Shown: positions 41,063 through 42,913 of the stretch, piece by piece
How positions within the stretch are numbered: the first letter of the stretch is position 1
Layout of the letters: each line of letters begins with the position of its first letter
From: UBA8389 sp964472175
GTDB taxonomy: Bacteria > Bacteroidota > Bacteroidia > Bacteroidales > UBA1402
Reading direction: 5' to 3'
Assembly: GCA_964472175.1 (NCBI GenBank)
Contig: CAYYJF010000012.1
Location: 1-42,913, forward strand
DNA: 42,913 nt
Translations under genes and position numbers: made by a program
The notes under the pieces: generated by a model
What the model saw: the letters and a program-made list of their open reading frames with translations, nothing else
What the model was told of the DNA's origin: nothing
The model's database searches: none

Positions 41063-42913
41063 TTATAAGAAACCTTTTCTGCTTTTCATCGAAGGTTTTT
41101 TCCCTTTTCCGCCTTTTGGATAGGTGTCTTTTTTCTTTGACCTTTGAAATTTTGATTGGTCTGTTTTTGCAGGTTGAAAGGGTGAAGCATCCGATTTTTC
41201 TGTATCGGCTAGAACAAAATCCAATTGCTTTCTTTCCAAGTTGGCCCGAACAACCTGAATTTTCACTGCATCACCCAATCGGTACATTTGATGGTTTCGG
41301 CGGCCAACGATGCAGTAATTCTTTTCATCAAACTCATAATAATCGTTGCCCAAATCGCGGATAGGCACCATGCCCTCACATTTGTTTTCGTTGATTTCTA
41401 CATAAATACCCCACTCCGTTACACCGGAAATGACGCCTTCATACACGTTGCCCAAACGTTCAGACATAAACTCAACCTGTTTGTACTTGATCGAAGCCCT
41501 TTCTGCCTGAGCAGCAAGCTGTTCCATATCTGAACAATGTTGACACATGGCTTCCAGTTTTTCAACCGTTGCACTGCGGCCTTTGGACAAATATCGATCC
41601 AACAAACGATGCACGAGCATGTCAGGATAACGTCTGATGGGAGACGTAAAGTGGGTATAGAAATCAAACGCCAAACCGTAATGTCCGATGTTTTGGGTCG
41701 TGTAAATGGCTTTGGCCATGGAACGAATGGCAACCGTTTCAATCAAGTTTTCTTCAGGCTTGCCTTGTACATCATTGAGCAACGCATTGATAGATTTTGA
41801 TACGTCCGTATTTTGACCCGAAGTCTTCAATTTGTATCCAAAACGCCTGATAAAAGTGGCAAAATCATCCAGTTTTTCAGGAACAGGCAAATCGTGCACG
41901 CGATACACAAAAGCTTTGGGTGGGTTTGATTTGCCAACAAATTCGGCCACTGTTTTGTTGGCCAGCAACATAAATTCTTCAATCAATTTGTTCGAATCCT
42001 TGGCAACCTTAAAATACACACTCAATGGCTTGCCCTTTTCGTCAATATTGAATTTTACTTCCCATCGATCGAAATTGATGGCGCCTGAATCAAATCTTTT
42101 TTTGCGTAAAGTCTTGGCCAATTGGTCCAAAATCATCAGCTCCTCAGCAAATTCTCCGGATTCGTTCTCAAGAATGGTTTGCGCCTCTTCATAGGTAAAC
42201 CTTCTATCCGAATTGATCACCGTCCGTGCAATTCGATATCTTTTAATGGTGGCATGTTCGTCCATTTCAAAAATACAGGAAAAACACAATTTCTCCTCGT
42301 TTGGACGCAGCGAACACAAACCATTTGACAATTTTTCCGGCAACATGGGAATGGTTCTGTCCACCAGATAAACCGAAGTCGCACGACTTTCAGCCTCTCT
42401 GTCAATAGGCGTACCTGGTGTCACATAGTGGGTCACATCGGCGATATGCACACCTACCTCCCAAAGACCTTTGTTCGTTTTCCGAACAGACAAGGCATCA
42501 TCAAAGTCTTTGGCATCGTGCGGGTCGATGGTAAATGTGGTGACCTTACGAAAATCTTCCCGATTGGCCAGCACCTCCGGGGTAATTTGGTCCGAAATCT
42601 GATTGGCCGCATCCTCCAGTTCCTTGGGATAGGTATAGGGCAATCCGTATTCAGCCATGATGGCATTCATCTCCGTATCGTTATTCCCTGGTTCGCCCAA
42701 GACATCCACCACTTCACCAATGGGATTTTTCGCCTTGGCAGGCCATTCTATGATTCGAACCACCACTTTATTCCCGGATTTTGCACCCAGCAACTTGTCT
42801 TTTGGAATGAAAATATCGTTGGCCAATTTCTTGCTGTCCGTTATCAGGAAGGCATAGTTTTTTTCTATCTCGATGATGCCCAAATACGTATTGTCTGAAT
42901 GTTCCAACACCTC
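41063..42913 (-). CDS. rnr: Ribonuclease R, C-terminal part
   Basis: About 616 codons are visible; the gene continues past the right edge, so the N-terminal helix-turn-helix and first cold-shock domain are missing. RNase R is a processive 3'-5' exoribonuclease that degrades structured RNA. Visible parts are the second cold-shock domain (about 1-80), then the RNB catalytic domain with TIDPHDAKDFDDALSV (metal-binding Asp residues), HIADVTHYV, RTIPMLPEKLSNGLCSL, HYGLAFDFYTHFTSPIRRYPDML, an S1 domain (GVISGVTEWGIYVEINEN) and a Lys-rich tail typical of the family. It is the first known gene of a minus-strand run with the kinase, pdxB and gnd. The first in-frame GTG at the edge is internal, not the start. 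Confidence 0.95.
   Translation of the reverse strand, partial: EVLEHSDNTYLGIIEIEKNYAFLITDSKKLANDIFIPKDKLLGAKSGNKVVVRIIEWPAKAKNPIGEVVDVLGEPGNNDTEMNAIMAEYGLPYTYPKELEDAANQISDQITPEVLANREDFRKVTTFTIDPHDAKDFDDALSVRKTNKGLWEVGVHIADVTHYVTPGTPIDREAESRATSVYLVDRTIPMLPEKLSNGLCSLRPNEEKLCFSCIFEMDEHATIKRYRIARTVINSDRRFTYEEAQTILENESGEFAEELMILDQLAKTLRKKRFDSGAINFDRWEVKFNIDEKGKPLSVYFKVAKDSNKLIEEFMLLANKTVAEFVGKSNPPKAFVYRVHDLPVPEKLDDFATFIRRFGYKLKTSGQNTDVSKSINALLNDVQGKPEENLIETVAIRSMAKAIYTTQNIGHYGLAFDFYTHFTSPIRRYPDMLVHRLLDRYLSKGRSATVEKLEAMCQHCSDMEQLAAQAERASIKYKQVEFMSERLGNVYEGVISGVTEWGIYVEINENKCEGMVPIRDLGNDYYEFDEKNYCIVGRRNHQMYRLGDAVKIQVVRANLERKQLDFVLADTEKSDASPFQPAKTDQSKFQRSKKKDTYPKGGKGKKPSMKSRKGFL

Noticed and set aside
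1..42913. Mobile elements, prophage, CRISPR arrays, restriction or toxin-antitoxin systems
   Set aside because: No transposase, integrase, phage gene, regular spaced repeats or defence gene was found; all sizeable open frames are accounted for by the listed genes.

Overview
The window is a chromosomal segment of a Bacteroidota bacterium, most likely from the Saprospiria/Chitinophagia side of the phylum, probably a draft or metagenome assembly because it carries two runs of exactly 100 Ns. The assignment rests on DUF6089-type porin next to uppS and bamA, a fused SecDF, the pyrE-SRPBCC pair, the large adenosylhomocysteinase, near-absence of Shine-Dalgarno sites, and the Bacteroidota promoter -7 element TAnnTTTG in front of almost every transcription unit. 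No mobile element, prophage, CRISPR array or rRNA is visible.

Layout. 1-2.9 kb (minus): an envelope operon of a DUF6242-like lipoprotein (interrupted by an N gap), a DUF6089 outer-membrane protein, uppS and the start of bamA. 3-4.1 kb: ribD, divergent from prmC-recX-comF and a POTRA-less Omp85 barrel (4.1-7.6 kb). 7.6-10.1 kb: pyrE, an SRPBCC protein and argH, closed by a strong hairpin. 10.07-10.37 kb: a gap that appears to hold a structured small RNA on the minus strand, divergent from an orphan OmpR-type response regulator, with a perfect tandem 10-bp repeat between the two promoters. 11.2-14.2 kb: secDF. 14.4-19.2 kb: a Rieske-like lipoprotein, tRNA-Leu(TAA), a carboxypeptidase-regulatory-domain/barrel protein and a 7TM-HD phosphohydrolase. 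19.3-20.9 kb: gltX.

20.9-34.8 kb is a cell-surface polysaccharide region: the Kdo transferase waaA, four family-2-type glycosyltransferases, one family-4 glycosyltransferase, a YfhO-family membrane protein, a pair of membrane proteins resembling a GT-C enzyme with its soluble domain on a separate polypeptide, and a CDP-sugar set (rfbF, rfbG, an RmlC-like cupin, an SDR). That set lacks the 3-dehydrase needed for 3,6-dideoxyhexoses, so a CDP-6-deoxyhexose is the simplest predicted product. These genes follow ahcY directly and are probably co-transcribed with it.

36.3-42.9 kb: a PAP2-type phosphatase (plus), then a minus-strand run of rnr (partial), a KdgK-like sugar kinase, pdxB and gnd, ended by a clear terminator.

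The most interesting unexplained signals are the minus-strand RNA with its promoter, G-U-containing rod and terminator, its pairing with the response regulator, the atypical active sites of the SDR and the RmlC-like protein, and the split GT-C-like pair.
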